A DNA stretch of 64,000 nucleotides from Paulownia fortunei (Eukaryota; Streptophyta; Magnoliopsida; Lamiales; Paulowniaceae), in assembly GCA_019321725.1 (NCBI GenBank), contig CM033109.1, positions 5,983,993 to 6,047,992 on the forward strand, in the 5' to 3' direction. This document shows positions 61,301 to 64,000 of this stretch, piece by piece (within the stretch, counting starts at the first letter, position 1; each line of letters begins with the position of its first letter). The position numbers and the translations under genes were made by a program. Below the pieces are notes generated by a model that worked only from the letters and a program-made list of their open reading frames with translations, did not search any database and was not told where the DNA came from.

Positions 61301-64000
61301 TCGGTCAGTTCCTAACAGTTCTTTATGTGCATCAAGGGAACACTTTCTGGTCTAAACTACGTTTAATATGTAGTGATACATTAACTGGAGATTAAGATGG
61401 TATTCTATTCCACTAAGTACCAGATCTATCACTACTTCACTATTTGTCTTGTACATACCAACACAATGATGTGTAAGAGTCATTAGCATATATTTGACGA
61501 ACCTTATTCAAGATTTCAGCTCTCTCAAAAATAAGTATCAGGGACTTAGCTGGACAGTACGAATTCCTTATGTTTCAATGAAAATGTATCCAATATTCCA
61601 CAACTTTATATACTTATTTTGGCATATAGTGTTCCATGATAACAAACTTTATCACCTTACTTTTGATAAGTTGCCTTCAAGATTTGTACAAAGAACTGGC
61701 ACTACATTCTGCAACAAATCAGTTGAATAAGGACCATGGTTAAAATAATACAGAATATTTAGAATCAATTAACTGAAGGGTTGGTTTGCTACCTGATAAA
61801 CAAAAGAAAGTGCTATAATAGGTATACTTCGAGGTGCAGCCTCTAAATTAGTTTTTAGAAGAGCATCCCAGTGTAAGTCTCCACTTGCGACTACCTAACA
61901 AAATATGCATCGCTGTAATTTAAAAAAAGAGAAAAAAAAAAGGAACTAGCTACAAAGTTATAAAAATTCTGTTTGTCAACATTTACAAGAATTCTGACAT
62001 CAATTCCATCACACTGTCATCGGATATGGAACCAGTTTTTGACTTGCTCTAATTGCTCAACTTTGCAGCCTGGGACATATTTGTGTACAAAGGGATGATG
62101 CATGAATAGTTCAAACAACCTGAAAATCTTGTTGTAATTAACAATACAAGTAAAACAACTGCGCTAATTCCTCATGCAGTTTTTCAATGTAAATTGCTAG
62201 TACCCAAGTACCCCACAGTTTTGTTCATGATGTATTACGAAACATAAACCCTATGGACATTCATAATTCTATATATAGCTAGAAAATATGACAAATGCAT
62301 GTCGTTTATCTTTTTGTGAGATAACATGTGCCGAATCAATGTTCCTATCAATTAGTAAGATAAAATGTTGAGCTGAGTTAATGCTCCTTTCTCTTTAAAT
62401 TAGTAGAACAGCATAAGCTCAAGACCTGCTGCAAATGAAACATTTCATCAAGCAGCATTCGCAATACTGAGAAAAGTTTCTCAGACAAGGATATATCCAT
62501 ATGCAATTTACACCTTTCTCAAGATGATATTATTACACAAGAACAATTGCACTGGCACCCCTCCCCAAAAGAGAGGTGGTTACCCACATATAAAGCTTGC
62601 TGCAAAATAAATTAATTTCCAGCAGACAAAAAGGAAATTCACGAAGGATGGGAATTACCACAAGAGCTGTGAAAGACACTATGATGCCAACTACCAGAGC
62701 ACCATTTACCGCTCCAATAATCCGCTGGCTACAAAGAAATTAAAATCTTATTGTCACTTGAAAGTTTTTTAAGGCAACAGGAAAAAAAGGGAAAAAAAGG
62801 CGACTTGGCCAGTAAAAATACAAATTTTAAACACGTGCTACAAGAATGGAGATTAGCATGGACACAACGAGAAAATTATTGTCCCAGATCTCGTCCATAT
62901 AAAAAACTACCACATCAAGCATTATCATATTATTCTGAGAATTCTCGTGCCAAAACAAGCTATGATATGAAATATAGCTTCCTGAAGAAAATAGATCGAA
63001 TTAAAAAATTTCTTGCATGTGCGCATGAATCAACTATACACAATTGCAAGAAAGAAGTATTCAGAATGCAAGAGAAAAGTTTCCAGGAATTTCCACTCCA
63101 AACGCAAGTTTAAGCGATGGGGTCAATGTAGACTTGTTGATCTATGCCTATGGTACAAGGAAAGATCACATTAAAATCAAGTAATTAATCACATGTAAAA
63201 GGGAGATAGAAGATGGAATCAACCTTCCAAAGTAGCAAAGACCTCCAAAAAGCAGTGAAAACAAAGTTGCAGTTTCCCATCTGCAATCATAATGCTGCCC
63301 ATCAACACCTAACAAACATATGAAATTGCTGATGATAACCTCCCAAATTGAAAAAGAAAATAAAAAAACAAAACAAAACCCGCATCCAACAGGCTAGACT
63401 CTACCATAAAACACATAGTACAGAGACTTGTAAGGCTTGTGCAATATCAGGTGGAACTCAATCTCTAATAGTCACTCTCATTAGTTTGCCATAGTTGAGT
63501 ACAAGTTTGTACATTGAAGTGAACTCTCTTGATGACTTCAACTACAAATTTTTACTCTAGAAAGAACAATGGGAATATTTCCATTTCTGAGTAAGCTTCA
63601 AACTGAAAAAGACACACCATAAGCAGAATAGCCATCTTTGTGTATGCTAGGGAATGGCAATATAGAAGCATCATAAATTAATTTTGGTTTAGACATAATT
63701 CAGAAAATTATGATAACCTTGAGGATGTGGAAAAACTGTGATTAGTATTTATTAATACATGAAAAATTAACCATCAACAGAATTTATCATCTAAGTGGTA
63801 CGAGCTGACATTTGAAATATTCTAAGTGATCAAAATATATGCACCTTATTGATAAAATGAAATATGACAAGTAAATCAAGAAGTACGGTGATTTACTTAA
63901 AATCATAAAAAGAAAATCTGCTCCATCAATTGAATGCCAATGAAGTTTGTCAAAATATTTGAATAAAATATGGAATTGCAGAATAGCCATCTAAGTTTAT
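58379..64000 (-). CDS. Tryptophan/tyrosine-permease-like transporter, 3' part, 8 exons
   Basis: Partial gene that runs past the window end. Exons in gene order: 63280-63224, 62728-62659, 61894-61793, 61708-61656, 60945-60795, 60620-60536, 58950-58822, 58560-58379 (stop). All have GT-AG junctions and consistent phase, giving about 275 residues. Membrane-type segments include ATLFSLLFGGLCYF, IIGAVNGALVVGIIVSFTAL, IPIIALSFVYQNVVPVLC, AIVLGTAIPLALFLVWNAVI, VDVFSVLAIATSYIGFVLGL, LPYLLTLFPPLILSLL, VLVLFGLLPAAMSW and FTLSLVIGGAGLVILTEI. The FVYQNVVPVLC...NLEGN and LGTAIPL motifs match the plant proteins annotated as tyrosine-specific transport proteins, related to bacterial TyrP/Mtr amino-acid permeases. 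Substrate and compartment (a plastid is possible) are inference. No lesions are seen in this part. Confidence 0.85.

Noticed and set aside
62751..63113. 120-codon plus-strand frame in a transporter intron
   Set aside because: Lies wholly between two minus-strand exons and has no recognised domain.

Overview
This is AT-rich plant nuclear DNA, almost certainly from a dicot. Genes are split by GT-AG introns, UTRs carry introns, and old LTR retrotransposons, hAT-type elements and microsatellites lie between the genes. No prokaryotic, organellar, tRNA, rRNA or CRISPR signal was seen. The species cannot be named from the sequence.

Layout. (1) 1-9581 (+): 3' part of a La-related protein 1 gene, 12 exons, from inside the La motif to the C-terminal DM15 repeats. 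(2) 9582-12280: its 3' UTR, then AT-rich DNA. (3) About 12280-25075: a decayed Ty3/Gypsy element of the Tat/Athila (OTA) type. Its gag C-terminus, protease, RT, RNase H and integrase lie on +, followed by a 3' non-coding region and a truncated 3' LTR. A facing minus-strand block holds a 5' LTR, a primer-binding site and the gag N-terminus. Nested in it are a 1287-bp solo LTR with a 5-bp target duplication (inside RT), an intronless LOG-like pseudogene, and a 1018-bp hAT-type element with an 8-bp target duplication (inside the LTR). (4) 25076-28380: AT-rich, small-repeat DNA. (5) About 28380-34310 (-): a UBA2-type hnRNP-like RNA-binding protein gene, with a probable 3' UTR intron and one single-base frameshift. 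(6) 37515-41721 (+): an AREB3/DPBF3-like bZIP gene that looks broken. (7) 42489-47300: repeats, including a 356-bp hAT-type element and the 5' half of a Ty1/Copia element (minus strand). (8) 48880-52100 (+): THO complex subunit 7. (9) 55000-57800 (+): a RING-H2 E3 ligase of the RHC1A type. (10) 58379-63280 and beyond (-): 3' part of a tryptophan/tyrosine-permease-like transporter gene.

The host genes act mainly in RNA metabolism (LARP1 in mRNA translation and stability, UBA2 in mRNA binding, THO7 in mRNP export), with one ABA-type transcription factor, one ubiquitin ligase and one membrane transporter. They do not form an operon. UBA2 and AREB3 homologues are, from memory, also neighbours in Arabidopsis (AT3G56860 and AT3G56850), which would make this pair an old syntenic block.

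The most notable structures are the apparent internal inversion of the Gypsy element, the LOG-like copy lying between its integrase and its 3' LTR, and the combined lesions in the bZIP gene next to a single frameshift in UBA2.
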